From the NCBI GenBank assembly GCA_025056865.1, contig JANWVO010000003.1, positions 124,001 through 188,000 of the forward strand: a stretch of 64,000 nt of DNA. Reading direction: 5' to 3'. This stretch comes from Bryobacteraceae bacterium. GTDB lineage: Bacteria > Acidobacteriota > Terriglobia > Bryobacterales > Bryobacteraceae. This document shows, piece after piece, positions 34,261 to 43,645 of the stretch (position 1 is the stretch's first letter; the number at the start of each line of letters is the position of its first letter). The position numbers were made by a program, and so were the translations under genes. The notes beneath the pieces were generated by a model that saw only the letters and a list, made by a program, of their open reading frames with translations, did not search any database and was not told the DNA's origin.

Positions 34261-34563
34261 ATGGCGTGGCATCCGTTGCTGCCCGAGACGGAACTCCCGG
34301 AAGGCGCCATGCGGGCGGCCGAAGCCGCCGGCGTCCGCCTCGTCCTGTGCCGCCACCGGGGCCGCGTCCACGCCTTCGAGGACCGCTGCCCCCACGCCAA
34401 CGGGCCGCTCACCGGAGGCAACTTCGCTGACGGCCGCCTCATCTGCCCCTGGCACGCGTGGGAGTTCCTGTGCGAGACCGGCGCGCTGGACTTCAACCCG
34501 GCAATCGTATTGCGGCGCTTCCCCGTCCGCTGCCAGGACGGGATGATCCTCGTCGATGCCTGA
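34261..34563 (+). CDS. Rieske [2Fe-2S] ferredoxin-like protein
   Basis: A 100-residue protein with the Rieske cluster motifs RCPHANGPL (Cys43, His45) and ICPWHAWEF (Cys62, His65), spaced as in nitrite-reductase small-subunit/BphF-type soluble Rieske proteins. It carries electrons to an unknown oxygenase or reductase. The stop lies 8 nt inside the mutM gene, so the two are co-translated, although their roles seem unrelated. Confidence 0.9.
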   Translation: MAWHPLLPETELPEGAMRAAEAAGVRLVLCRHRGRVHAFEDRCPHANGPLTGGNFADGRLICPWHAWEFLCETGALDFNPAIVLRRFPVRCQDGMILVDA

Positions 34564-35347
34564 GCTGCCGGAAGTCGAATGCATCGTGCGCTCGCTGCGC
34601 CCGCGCCTGGAGGGACTGCGGCTGAAGCATGTGGAGCTCCGCTCCGCGATCGTGGCCTCGCCGGACTCCGCCAAAGCGATCGCGCGCCTGTCCGGCGGCT
34701 GCGTCAGATCCCTGGGCCGCCGCGGCAAGTTCCTGCTCCTGCACATGGAGTCCGGCTGCTGCGCCATTCACCTGCGGATGACCGGAAGGCTCATCTGGGA
34801 GGGAGACACTGGCCCGTACACCCGCGCCGTGTTCCACTTCGATTCAGGCCGGCTCGTGCTCGACGATCCGCGTCAGTTCGCCCGCATCGAGGCCGGCGCC
34901 GCGCTGCCGGAATCCGTCCTGCGCCTCGGCCCCGAGCCGTTCGACCTTTCCCCGGAGGAGTTCGCCGCACGGCTCCGCGCGCGCCGCGGGCGCATCAAGC
35001 CGCTGCTGCTCGACCAGCGCTTCCTGGCCGGCCTCGGCAACATCTATGCCGACGAAGCGCTGCACCGCGCGCGCATCCACCCGCTCGCCCGTGCCGGCCG
35101 CATCGCCCGCAGCCGCGCCGCCTCTTTGCATGCGGCCATCCTCTCGCTGCTCGAAGAAGCCATCGCCGCTGGCGGCTCCTCCATTTCGGACTATGTGGAC
35201 GGCACCGGCGCGCGGGGCGCATTCCAGCAGCAGCACCGCGTCTACGGCCGCGAGGGCCAGCCTTGCCCCGCCTGCGGCGCCTCCATCCGCCGCATCGTCC
35301 TCGGCCAGCGCGGAACCTGGTTCTGCCCGCGCTGCCAGCGCCTCTAG
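34556..35347 (+). CDS. mutM: Formamidopyrimidine-DNA glycosylase
   Basis: A 263-residue base-excision repair enzyme starting MPELPEVECIVRSL, where Pro1 (after Met removal) and Glu2 are catalytic. Signature RRGKFLLLHMESG, the helix-two-turn-helix QRFLAGLGNIYADEALHRA and a C-terminal zinc finger CPACGASIRRIVLGQRGTWFC with CPRC are intact. It excises 8-oxoguanine and ring-opened purines. It overlaps the Rieske gene by 8 nt and ends convergently against the CBS gene (4-nt overlap). Confidence 0.97.
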   Translation: MPELPEVECIVRSLRPRLEGLRLKHVELRSAIVASPDSAKAIARLSGGCVRSLGRRGKFLLLHMESGCCAIHLRMTGRLIWEGDTGPYTRAVFHFDSGRLVLDDPRQFARIEAGAALPESVLRLGPEPFDLSPEEFAARLRARRGRIKPLLLDQRFLAGLGNIYADEALHRARIHPLARAGRIARSRAASLHAAILSLLEEAIAAGGSSISDYVDGTGARGAFQQQHRVYGREGQPCPACGASIRRIVLGQRGTWFCPRCQRL

Positions 35348-35787
35348 TAGCGGCCCGAGATGTAGTTCGTCAGGTGGGCGATGGTCTCCTCCTGCTCGGA
35401 GATGATCGCCTTCACCAGGTCTCCAATGGAGACGACGCCCAGCACGCGGCCGCCGCTCACGATCGGCAGATGGCGGATGCGGTGGTCCGTCATGATCCGC
35501 ATCCCGTCCACGACGGTGATCTCCGGCGGCGCGGTCACCACTTCGCGCGTCATGATCTCCTCCACGAGCGCCTCGCGCGAGCTGCGCCCTTTCAGGATCA
35601 CCTTGCGCGTGTAGTCGCGCTCGCTGACGATGCCCGCGAGCTGCTCTCCCTCCATCACCAGCAGGGCGCCCACGCCCTTTTCCGCCATCATCGCAATGGC
35701 GTCGTAAACAGTTGCCTTCGGGTGGATGGCGTACACCTGCCCGCCTTTGGCATCCAGAATGGCGCGGATGGTTGTGCTCGGCTTCAT
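35344..35787 (-). CDS. CBS-domain pair protein
   Basis: A 147-residue protein made of two CBS motifs (about 15-68 and 78-132) with typical ending RIRHLPIVSGGRVLGVVSIGDLVKAI. CBS pairs bind adenine nucleotides or SAM and regulate partner proteins. It starts 3 nt downstream of the korB-like stop, in the same direction, so it may sense energy charge for that operon. Confidence 0.9.
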   Translation of the reverse strand: MKPSTTIRAILDAKGGQVYAIHPKATVYDAIAMMAEKGVGALLVMEGEQLAGIVSERDYTRKVILKGRSSREALVEEIMTREVVTAPPEITVVDGMRIMTDHRIRHLPIVSGGRVLGVVSIGDLVKAIISEQEETIAHLTNYISGRY

Positions 35788-35790
35788 GGC

Positions 35791-36831
35791 TTAGCGGAAC
35801 TCCTCGTTGATCTGCTCCAGCGCTTCGCGCGGCGGCCGCACGCGCTCCTGCGGCAGCAGCGCCAGCGGCTCATCGCAAAGACCCAGAATCTCGGTGAACG
35901 TCGGACGGTTCGTCTCCAGATAAATGATCCCTGTCAGCACCTCCCCCCGGCGCGCCGCCTCGTGCAGCACCTCCAGGGCGTGAATGCGGTTCGAGGGATC
36001 GTAGTCGCGCTCCAGCTTGTGCAGCAGCAGCTTCGATCCGTCGTGCAGCTCCACCATCCGCGACTCGCCCTCCTCATAGTCGACCTCGATGTCGGCGAAG
36101 AACGGAATGAAGTCGACTTCGTGCAGCGGCTCGTCATGGTCCTTCATATAAGCGTAAGACTTCGTCGAGCCTTCATGGTCGTTGAAGGTCACGCACGGGC
36201 TGATGACGTCGATCACCGCCAGCCCGTTGTGCGCGATCGCCGCCTTCAGGATCGCCGAAAGCTGCCGCTTGTCGCCGGAAAACGACCGCGCCACGAAGCT
36301 CGCCCCCAGCTCGATGCCCAGCAGGCACACGTCGATCGGATGCAGCGGATTCACGGCGCCGCTCTTCAGCTTCGCCCCCAGGTCCGCTGTCGCCGAAAAC
36401 TGCCCCTTGGTCAGCCCGTAAACGCCATTGTTCTCGACGATGTAGACCAGCGGCACGTTCCGCCGCAGCATGTGGACGAAATGCCCGATGCCGATCGACG
36501 CCGTGTCGCCGTCGCCGCTCACCACCACGGCGCGCAGCCGGTGGTTGGCCAGCAGCGCGCCGGTCGCGGTCGTCGGCGCGCGCCCGTGCACGCCGTTGAA
36601 TCCGTGCGCCTGATTCAGAAAATACGCGGGCGTCTTCGACGAGCAGCCGATCCCGCTGAGCTTGGCCACGCTCCACGGCTCGATGCCCAGCTCCCAGTAG
36701 GCTTCGATCAGCCGCTCGGTGATGGCATTGTGCCCGCAGCCCGCGCACAGCGTCGTCTTGCTGCCGCGGTAAGGGGCCAGGTCCAGCCCGATGCGGTTCA
36801 CCTTCGGCGGTGTGGCTGGCGTCGAGCTCAT
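35791..36831 (-). CDS. korB: 2-oxoacid:ferredoxin oxidoreductase, beta subunit
   Basis: A 346-residue thiamine-diphosphate-binding subunit, with ALCAGCGHNAIT-like segment (TTLCAGCGHNAITERL), the TPP motif VVSGDGDTASIGIGHFVHMLRRNV and VENNGVYGLTKGQFS. It decarboxylates a 2-oxoacid (probably 2-oxoglutarate) and passes electrons to ferredoxin. The start overlaps the alpha-subunit stop by 4 nt. Exact substrate is not certain; pyruvate or branched-chain acids remain possible. Confidence 0.9.
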   Translation of the reverse strand: MSSTPATPPKVNRIGLDLAPYRGSKTTLCAGCGHNAITERLIEAYWELGIEPWSVAKLSGIGCSSKTPAYFLNQAHGFNGVHGRAPTTATGALLANHRLRAVVVSGDGDTASIGIGHFVHMLRRNVPLVYIVENNGVYGLTKGQFSATADLGAKLKSGAVNPLHPIDVCLLGIELGASFVARSFSGDKRQLSAILKAAIAHNGLAVIDVISPCVTFNDHEGSTKSYAYMKDHDEPLHEVDFIPFFADIEVDYEEGESRMVELHDGSKLLLHKLERDYDPSNRIHALEVLHEAARRGEVLTGIIYLETNRPTFTEILGLCDEPLALLPQERVRPPREALEQINEEFR

Positions 36832-38687
36832 CCCTGCACCTCCTGCGCGAGAATCTGCTCCGTCACCGTCCGGGCGTCCAGCGGAAGCCCGCCGTAATAG
36901 CGCACGCTGCGCAGCTTCGCAATGCAGTGCGCCGGCAGGTCCAGCCGCATCAGTCCCAGAAGCTGCGCGTCGCGGTTCTGGTCGATCACATAGACGCGTT
37001 CATGCTGTTCGATGAACGCCTCCAGCTCCGGCGGGAACGGATACGCCGTCAACCGCATCCAGCTCGCCTCGATGCCCGCCTCGCGGCTCAACTGATCCCG
37101 GCTCTCTTCCATCGCGTAGCGCGACGTGCCCGCGCCAACCAGGCCGATTCGCGCTCCCGCAGCCAGGAACTGCGCCGGCGGCGGCAGGTGCTTGCGCAGC
37201 GTCTCGAACTTCCGCGCAATGCGGTCGATGTTGCGGATCCAGTCCTCCGGCTTCTCGCTGTAGGTGGCCTGTTCGGTGTGCCCCGTGCCCCGCGTGAAAT
37301 AGGCCGCCTTCGGATGGGGCGTGCCGGGAAGCGTGCGCCAGCCTACCCCGTCGCCGTCCACGTCCCTGTAGCGCGCGAAGCCGCCCAGCCGCTCCAGATC
37401 TTCCGCCGTCAGCACTTTGCCGCGCTGCATCGGCTTGTCCGGATAGGGCAGCGGATCCGACATCCACAGGTTCATTCCGAGGTCCAGATCCATGTTGATG
37501 AACACCGGCGTCTGGAACTGCTCGGCCAGATCGAAGGCGTCGATCGCCATCGTGAAGCACTCTTCCGGGCAGGACGGGAACAGGATCGGGTGGCGCGTGT
37601 CGCCGTGGCTCAGCACCGCGTTCTTCAGCGTGTCTCCCTGCATCGTCCGCGTCGGCAGCCCGGTGGAGGGCCCGACGCGCTGCACGTCGATGATCACCAC
37701 CGGAATCTCGGCGAAGTAGGCCAGCCCGACGAATTCCGACATCAGCGAGATGCCCGGCCCCGATGTGCACGTCATCGCCCGCGCGCCTGCCCAGCCCGCG
37801 CCCACCGCCATGCCGATGCTGGCCAGCTCGTCTTCCGCCTGCACGATCGCGTACGTCGCCTTGCCCGTCTCCGGATCGCGGCGGAAGCGCTCCATGAACG
37901 CCATCAGCGCCTCGGCCAGGCTCGACGATGGCGTGATCGGATACCACGTGCACACCGTCATCCCGGCGAACATGCAGCCCAGCGCCGCCGCCGTGTTGCC
38001 TTCGATCACCAGCTTGCCCGCGGTGCGGTCCATCGGCTCGATGAAGTACGGGTCCGTCTTCGGCAGATTCGAACGCGCGTAATCAATGCCTGCCTGCACC
38101 GCGCCCCAGTTCAGGTCCGCGGCCTTCTTCTTCCGCTCGCCGAACTGCTTGTACAGCGCCTTGCGGATCTGTTCCGGATCGATGCCCAGCAGCTCCGCAA
38201 GAATGCCGACATAGATCATGTTCCGCACCAGCTTGCGCAGCTTCGCCTCCGGACACACGGGCGCCACAAGCCGGTCGAACGGCGCCGCGTAATAGTGAAG
38301 GTCGCTGCGCAGCCCCGTCAGTTGCAGCGGCTCGTCGTAAAGCACCGCCGCGCCCGGCGGCAGCGCCAGCACGTCCTCCCGCGCCGACTCCGGGTTCATC
38401 GCCACCAGGAAATCGATCTCCTTCTTGCGCGCGATGTAGCCGTCGCGGTTGGCGCGGATCGTGAACCACGTCGGCAGCCCCTGAATGTTCGACGGGAACA
38501 GGTTCTTGCCGGAAACCGGCACGCCCATCTGGAAGATGGAGCGCATCAGCACGAGGTTCGCCGTCTGGCTTCCGCTGCCGTTGACGGTCGCCACCTGGAT
38601 GCTGAAGTCGTTGACGATGCGCCCTCCCCGCGGGAGACGCTGCGGCTGCTCCGCCGGCATGGGCGGAGGCTGGTGGCTGGCTTGCAT
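36828..38687 (-). CDS. korA: 2-oxoacid:ferredoxin oxidoreductase, alpha subunit (fused gamma-alpha)
   Basis: A 619-residue subunit with the gamma domain at the N-terminus (about 25-205, VNDFSIQVATVNGSGSQTANLVLMRSIFQMGVPV) and the alpha domain after it (GNTAAALGCMFAGMTVCTWYPITPSSSLAEAL). The ATG at 38687 is chosen over an upstream extension because GGAGG precedes it and the extension overlaps the SDR gene region. A TATAAT box (38726-38721, minus) lies upstream. It acts with KorB, with CoA and ferredoxin, in carbon metabolism such as a reductive or anaerobic TCA step. Confidence 0.92.
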   Translation of the reverse strand: MQASHQPPPMPAEQPQRLPRGGRIVNDFSIQVATVNGSGSQTANLVLMRSIFQMGVPVSGKNLFPSNIQGLPTWFTIRANRDGYIARKKEIDFLVAMNPESAREDVLALPPGAAVLYDEPLQLTGLRSDLHYYAAPFDRLVAPVCPEAKLRKLVRNMIYVGILAELLGIDPEQIRKALYKQFGERKKKAADLNWGAVQAGIDYARSNLPKTDPYFIEPMDRTAGKLVIEGNTAAALGCMFAGMTVCTWYPITPSSSLAEALMAFMERFRRDPETGKATYAIVQAEDELASIGMAVGAGWAGARAMTCTSGPGISLMSEFVGLAYFAEIPVVIIDVQRVGPSTGLPTRTMQGDTLKNAVLSHGDTRHPILFPSCPEECFTMAIDAFDLAEQFQTPVFINMDLDLGMNLWMSDPLPYPDKPMQRGKVLTAEDLERLGGFARYRDVDGDGVGWRTLPGTPHPKAAYFTRGTGHTEQATYSEKPEDWIRNIDRIARKFETLRKHLPPPAQFLAAGARIGLVGAGTSRYAMEESRDQLSREAGIEASWMRLTAYPFPPELEAFIEQHERVYVIDQNRDAQLLGLMRLDLPAHCIAKLRSVRYYGGLPLDARTVTEQILAQEVQG

Positions 38688-38766
38688 CCCAGGCCTGCCT
38701 CCTCTGACAGGTTTGCGCTCATTATATGGCAGGCCAGGTTGGAGCGCTAGCGGAATCGCAGACCCG

Positions 38767-39543
38767 TCATTGCGCTCCGCTGCGCCGGTAGACCTCGATC
38801 GTGAACGGTCCGGCGGCACTGGCGCCGCCGTCCACGCGGATCACCTGCCCGGTGATGTAGCCCGCCTCTTCCGACAGCAGCCACTCCACCGCCGCGGCCA
38901 CCTCTTCGGCCCGCGCCATGCGTTGCAGCGGAATCGTCCGCTCGCGTTCGCGCAGCCGCTCCGCCCCGTACAGCCCTTCCAGCATCTCGTTCCACACCGG
39001 GCCCGGAGCCACCGTGTTCACCGTGATCCCATGCGCGGCCAGCTCCACCGCCATCACCCGCGCCAGCGCCTCCACGCCCGCCTTCACCGCGGCGTACGCC
39101 GCAAAGCCGAACTGCCCGAACGCCGCCGCAATCGTCGACACATGCACGATCCGCCCCCAGCCGCGCTTCGCCATCTCCCGCGCCGCCGCCTGCCCGCCGT
39201 AAAATGCCCCGCTCAGGTGGATGTCCACCAGCCGCTGCCACGTCCCGGCGGAGAACTCCAGAAACGGCTCCATCTTCACCAGCCCGGCGTTGCTGATCCA
39301 CGCGTCCAGCCGCCCCGTCTTTTCCACGGCAAACCGCGCCAGCGCGGCGTTGGTCTCCGGCAGAGCAATATCGCCGAGAAATGTTTCGGCGTCGCCGCCG
39401 CATTCGGCGCGCACCGCCTCCGCCCTCGCGCCGTCCGTTCCGTGGATCACGACACGCCACCCGCCGCGCGCCAGCCGCAGCGCCATCTCGCGTCCCAGCC
39501 CCCGGGTGGACCCGGTAATCACTGCCGTTCGCCGTTCTGTCAT
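38767..39543 (-). CDS. SDR-family short-chain dehydrogenase/reductase
   Basis: A 258-residue NAD(P)-dependent oxidoreductase. N-terminal cofactor motif TGSTRGLGREMA, NAG-type ISNAGL, catalytic Ser/Tyr/Lys region ending YAAVKAGVEAL and the PGPVWNEML loop are typical of classical SDRs. Substrate cannot be read from sequence. It is upstream of korA on the same strand, about 80 nt away, with a promoter in between. Confidence 0.9.
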   Translation of the reverse strand: MTERRTAVITGSTRGLGREMALRLARGGWRVVIHGTDGARAEAVRAECGGDAETFLGDIALPETNAALARFAVEKTGRLDAWISNAGLVKMEPFLEFSAGTWQRLVDIHLSGAFYGGQAAAREMAKRGWGRIVHVSTIAAAFGQFGFAAYAAVKAGVEALARVMAVELAAHGITVNTVAPGPVWNEMLEGLYGAERLRERERTIPLQRMARAEEVAAAVEWLLSEEAGYITGQVIRVDGGASAAGPFTIEVYRRSGAQ

Positions 39544-39623
39544 CGTGTTGCGCCCGTTCTTTCATCCACCAGCAGGGAGTGGTGGCTTATACTGGTATTT
39601 ACCCCACTTCGAGGAGTCTCCGC

Positions 39624-42600
39624 TTGTACAAGAAGATAATCTACGCCCTCTGTGCTGTGGTCTGTCTGTGGGCCGCGGCGGCCGCGCACGCCCAGTCGCT
39701 GGCCGGCCTCGGCGCCATCAACGGAACCGTCCGCGATGCAAGTGGCGCCGTGATTCCTGGCGCGTCGGTTGTGGTCAGCAACCCGTCGCTCGGCATCCGG
39801 CGCAATCTGGAAACCAATGAGGCCGGCCTGTTCGCGGCCCCGTCGCTGCCCCCGGCCACCGGCTATCAGGTCTCCGTCACGCGCCAGGGCTTCGCTCCCT
39901 GGGAGGCGAAGGAAATCCAGGTGCTCGTCGGCCAGAACGTCACGCTGAATATCGTTCTGGACGTGCAGGCCCAGGTGCAGGAGATCACCGTCACCGAATC
40001 CACGCCCATCGTCGATCAGCTCAAGACCGGCGTCTCGCAGGTCGTCGAAGACCGCGACATCATGAACCTGCCCATCAACGGCCGCCGCGTCGACAGCTTC
40101 GTGCTGCTGACGCCCGGCGTCACCGAAGACGGCACCTTCGGCCTCGTCACCTTCCGTGGCGTGCCCGGCGGCAACGCCTTCCTCACCGACGGCAACGACA
40201 CCACCCAGGGCTACTACAACGAAAACGCCGGCCGCACCCGCATCAGCTCCAACATAAGCCAGGACGCCGTGCAGGAGTTCCAGGTGCAGAGCTCCGGCTT
40301 CGCCGCCGAGTTCGGCCGCGCCGTCGGCGGCGTCATCAACACCGTCACCAAGAGCGGCACCAACGACGTTCACGGCACCGGCTTCTGGTTCTTCCGCAAC
40401 CAGGACTTCAACGCCCGCGACCGCTACGCCACCTTCAACCCGCCCGAGCGCCGCAACCAGGCCGGCGGCTCCATCGGCGGCCCCATCCGCAGGGACAAGA
40501 TCTTCTACTTCTTCAATGGCGAAATCTCCCGCCGCTACTTCCCGCTGGCCAGCTCCGTCACCAACCCGCAACTGTTCACCGCCACCGGCGAGTTCATCGG
40601 CACCTGCGGCGCGCCCGCCACGCCCCAGCAGTGCCAGAACGCCATCGACTACTTCAAGCGCTTCTTCGGGCAGGTGGAGCGCAACGCCGACCAGAACGCC
40701 GTCTTCGGCAAGATCGACTGGCGCCCCAACGACCGCCACTCGCTCGCCATCAGCGGCAACGTCATGAACTGGTTCTCCCCCAACGGCATCCAGACGCAGG
40801 CCACGCTCAACACCGGCGCCGGCGTCGGCAACAACGGCGACTCGAGCGTCCGCACCCGCTTCGCCCGCCTCTCCCACACCTGGCTGCTGACGCCCACCCT
40901 CGTCAACGAAGCGCGCTTCGGCTACATGAAGGACCGCCTCTATGACGCCGTCAACCCCAAGCTCGCCCCGCCCAACGGGCTGCTCGGCCAGCTCACCGTG
41001 CAGGGCCAGACCAACCTCGGCGTCGCCACCTATCTGCCGCGCGTCCAGCCCACCGAAGACCGCTTCCAGTTCGCCAACAACCTCACCTGGCTCAAGGGCC
41101 GCCACACCGCCAAGTTCGGCATCGACTTCGCCCACACGAAGGACGTCGTCGACCTGCTCAACAACGGCCGTGGCACCTACACCTACGCCACCTTCACCGA
41201 CTTCGCCCGCGACCTCACCAACCTCGACGGCGGCAAGCGCTGGCAGCGCTACCAGCAGACCTTCGGCCGGCCCAAGATCAGCTTCTTCATCCGCGACTGG
41301 AACCTCTTCGCCCAGGACCAGTTCAAGATGACCCGCCGGCTCACGCTGAACTACGGCGTCCGCTACGAGTACGCCCAGTTCTTCCAGCCCGACGTCATCA
41401 ACCCGGACTATCCGCAGACCGGCCGCATCCGCCAGCCGAAGACCAACTTCGCTCCGCGCGTCGGCTTCGCCCTGACGCTTGACAGGAACGCCAAAACGGT
41501 GCTGCGCGGCAGCTACGGCATCTTCTACGCCCGCATGCCCGGCGCCCTGCTCGGCAACCTCCTCCAGGGCAACGGCGTCGAACAGCGCGCCATCACGCTT
41601 CAGAACAATAACGCCGCCCAGCTCGCCGCCGGGCCCGTCTTCCCCAACTACCTCACCGGCGACGGCTCCAACCTCCCGGCGGGCACCTCCAGCATGGGCT
41701 TCGCCGATCCCAACCTCGCCACGCCCTACACGCAGATGTGGGACTTCGGCATCGAGCGCGAGATCACCCGCACCATGGGCATCACCGTCTCCTACATCGC
41801 CAGCCGCGGCGTGAAGTTCTTCATGGCCCGCGACCTCAACATCGGCCCCACCGCCCAGACGGTCACCTACAGCATCTACGACACCGCCGGCCAGGTGGTC
41901 GGCACCTATTCGACGCCCGTCTACCTTGCCGCCAACCGCATCGATCCCAAGTACCAGCGCATCAACCAGCTCGAAAACGGCGGCCGCCTCTGGTACGACG
42001 GCCTTGTCGTCCAGTTCCGCCGCCGCGCCGGCAAGTGGATGCAGGGCAACCTCTCCTACACCTGGTCCCACGCGCGCGACCTGAACCAGGGCGCGGCCAA
42101 CAACAACCTCTTCATCGCCACCGACTCGCTGCGCACCCTCTCCAACGGCAACTACGCCGAACAGAAGGGCACCAGCCAGCTCGACCAGCGGCACCGCCTC
42201 GTCATCAGCGGCGTCATCGCCCCGCCGCGCATCCAGATGACGAACCGCTTCGCCGACCACCTCGTCAACGGCTGGAACCTCTCCGTCATCTCCACCATCG
42301 CCAGCGCCCGCTACGCCACGCCGACGCTCCGCGTCGTCAGCCTGCCCTTCAGCGGCGCGGCCTTCAACAACACGCTGAACGGCTTCGGCGGCGATTTCCG
42401 CGTCCCCTTCTGGGCGCGCACCTCGCTGCCCATCGACTCCATCGCCCGGCTCGACGCCCGGCTGTCGAAGAACTTCCGGATCAATGAGCGCATGAGCGCC
42501 ATGTTCCTGTTCGAAGCCTTCAACGTGTTCAACAACGTCTACAACACCAGCGTGTTCACCGAAGCCTTCCAGTCCACCGGCACGGCCATCCGCCCGGTGC

Positions 42601-42686
42601 CCTACGGCGGCGGCTCCGCCAGCCAGGGCTTCCCGGACGGCACCAACGCGCGCCGCGCCCAGATCGGCGCACGCTTCGTGTTCTGA
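39624..42686 (+). CDS. TonB-dependent receptor with carboxypeptidase-regulatory-like N-terminal domain
   Basis: About 1,020 residues. The TTG at 39624 is preferred: GAGGAG lies 7 nt upstream and the protein then starts with a proper signal peptide (LYKKIIYALCAVVCLWAAAAAHA); the GTG at 39579 would overlap a TATACT box at 39588. A CarboxypepD-regulatory-like domain (about 30-120, GTVRDASGAVIPGASVVVSN) precedes the plug (about 125-240, GRRVDSFVLLTPGVTE) and a long beta-barrel. This Oar-like architecture is common in Acidobacteriota, where it transports large polymers or sugars. Codons are strongly biased to C-ending ones. It ends before a strong terminator. Confidence 0.93.
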   Translation: MYKKIIYALCAVVCLWAAAAAHAQSLAGLGAINGTVRDASGAVIPGASVVVSNPSLGIRRNLETNEAGLFAAPSLPPATGYQVSVTRQGFAPWEAKEIQVLVGQNVTLNIVLDVQAQVQEITVTESTPIVDQLKTGVSQVVEDRDIMNLPINGRRVDSFVLLTPGVTEDGTFGLVTFRGVPGGNAFLTDGNDTTQGYYNENAGRTRISSNISQDAVQEFQVQSSGFAAEFGRAVGGVINTVTKSGTNDVHGTGFWFFRNQDFNARDRYATFNPPERRNQAGGSIGGPIRRDKIFYFFNGEISRRYFPLASSVTNPQLFTATGEFIGTCGAPATPQQCQNAIDYFKRFFGQVERNADQNAVFGKIDWRPNDRHSLAISGNVMNWFSPNGIQTQATLNTGAGVGNNGDSSVRTRFARLSHTWLLTPTLVNEARFGYMKDRLYDAVNPKLAPPNGLLGQLTVQGQTNLGVATYLPRVQPTEDRFQFANNLTWLKGRHTAKFGIDFAHTKDVVDLLNNGRGTYTYATFTDFARDLTNLDGGKRWQRYQQTFGRPKISFFIRDWNLFAQDQFKMTRRLTLNYGVRYEYAQFFQPDVINPDYPQTGRIRQPKTNFAPRVGFALTLDRNAKTVLRGSYGIFYARMPGALLGNLLQGNGVEQRAITLQNNNAAQLAAGPVFPNYLTGDGSNLPAGTSSMGFADPNLATPYTQMWDFGIEREITRTMGITVSYIASRGVKFFMARDLNIGPTAQTVTYSIYDTAGQVVGTYSTPVYLAANRIDPKYQRINQLENGGRLWYDGLVVQFRRRAGKWMQGNLSYTWSHARDLNQGAANNNLFIATDSLRTLSNGNYAEQKGTSQLDQRHRLVISGVIAPPRIQMTNRFADHLVNGWNLSVISTIASARYATPTLRVVSLPFSGAAFNNTLNGFGGDFRVPFWARTSLPIDSIARLDARLSKNFRINERMSAMFLFEAFNVFNNVYNTSVFTEAFQSTGTAIRPVPYGGGSASQGFPDGTNARRAQIGARFVF

Positions 42687-42708
42687 CGCCCTTTCCCCCG
42701 TTCGAACC

Positions 42709-42742
42709 GGCCCGCGGCGGCAACGCCGCGGGCCTTTTCTTT
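42709..42742 (+). terminator. Rho-independent terminator after the TonB receptor
   Basis: An 11-bp perfect stem (42709-42719 with 42724-42734) capped by a stable GCAA tetraloop and followed by TTTTCTTT. It lies 22 nt after the receptor stop and upstream of secG. Confidence 0.92.
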
Positions 42743-42820
42743 CCGGCCAGCCGCCACGATATACTGAAAGTTTGAGCGCGGCTGCGCTGCCTGAGCGCCC
42801 CGCCATTTCCGGGAGTCCCC

Positions 42821-43186
42821 ATGATCATCCTCGTTACGATCCTTCACGTGCTCGTTTGCCTGTTTCTGATCATCGTCGTGCTGCTTCAGAGCGGCAAGGC
42901 GGCTGACCTCGCCGGCGCCTTCGGCGGCATGGGCTCCCAGACGGCCTTCGGCCCGCGCGGCTCGGCCACCATCCTCTCCAAGGCCACCACCATCAGCGCG
43001 GCACTCTTCATGCTGACGTCGTTGTCGCTCGCAATCCTCTACACCCGCGAAGGCCACACCACCGGTTCCGTGCTCGACAAGGCTCCGGTCACCAAACAGG
43101 CTCCGGCGAAGCAGTCGACCACGACTCCCGCCATCCCCGGCCAGGCGCCCGCGCAGGGCGGCCAGCAGGCCCCTGTCAAGAAGTAG
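42821..43186 (+). CDS. secG: Protein translocase subunit SecG
   Basis: A 121-residue protein with two membrane helices (about 3-22 and 52-72) and the SecG signature LLQSGKAADLAGAFGGMGSQTAFGPRG between them. It forms the SecYEG channel. The C-terminal ~45 residues are Gln/Pro/Ala-rich and longer than in E. coli (110 aa total). A TATACT box lies at 42760-42765. Confidence 0.95.
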   Translation: MIILVTILHVLVCLFLIIVVLLQSGKAADLAGAFGGMGSQTAFGPRGSATILSKATTISAALFMLTSLSLAILYTREGHTTGSVLDKAPVTKQAPAKQSTTTPAIPGQAPAQGGQQAPVKK

Positions 43187-43201
43187 CGAACGTCGTATAA
43201 T
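43173..43201 (+). promoter_or_regulatory. Promoter of tRNA-Leu
   Basis: CTGTCA (43173-43178), 17-nt spacer, TATAAT (43196-43201), start expected near 43208, a few bases before the tRNA. The -35 box lies in the last codons of secG. Confidence 0.6.
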
Positions 43202-43214
43202 AGGGAATGGATCT

Positions 43215-43301
43215 GCGGTCGTGGCGGAATTGGCAGACGCACTAGCTTGAGGTGCTAGCGGGAGCAATCCCGTGGAGGTTCAAGTCCTCTCGACCGCACC
43301 A
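43215..43301 (+). tRNA. tRNA-Leu (GAG)
   Basis: An 87-nt class-II tRNA with acceptor GCGGTCG/CGACCGC, anticodon stem CTAGC/GCTAG, loop TTGAGGT (anticodon GAG at 43249-43251), a long variable arm and encoded CCA. It is the usual secG-tRNA-Leu neighbourhood seen in many bacteria. Confidence 0.95.
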
Positions 43302-43645
43302 AAGATTTTGCCCCGAGGGGGACGGCGCACCCCCCACCCACCTTTCCCCGCCCCGCCGTCCCCCACCCTCCGTTCACGCCGTCCACGGACAGTTTGGCAG
43401 GATCCGTTCCTTTCCTGAACCCGCCCCGCCGGCTCCACTCCATCCCGCCGCCTGCCCGGCGCAGTCCGGACGGACCTCGCGCCACCGGCTGCATACCCCT
43501 CGGCATGCGACTTGCCCGTCCGCCTGCGGGACGCCCGCTCCGGCGCCCGCCGGAGGAGAAGGGAAGGCCCCTGCCACGGACGGATGCAGCGCGGCGTTGC
43601 CCGAGCCGCGCTCCGCCCGCCTGTCCGCGCGGCAACGCCCGCGCC
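43302..43645. other. Gap without recognisable gene
   Basis: About 340 C-rich bases between tRNA-Leu and the DUF1080 gene. One hairpin (43593-43601 with 43631-43639, 9 bp, 29-nt loop) lies just past the DUF1080 stop and may mark its transcript end. Nothing else was identified. Confidence 0.5.

Noticed and set aside
39540-42806. 1,088-codon open frame antisense to the large TonB receptor
   Set aside because: It is a shadow caused by C-ending codons on the plus strand; Gly/Val/Ala-rich with no domain.
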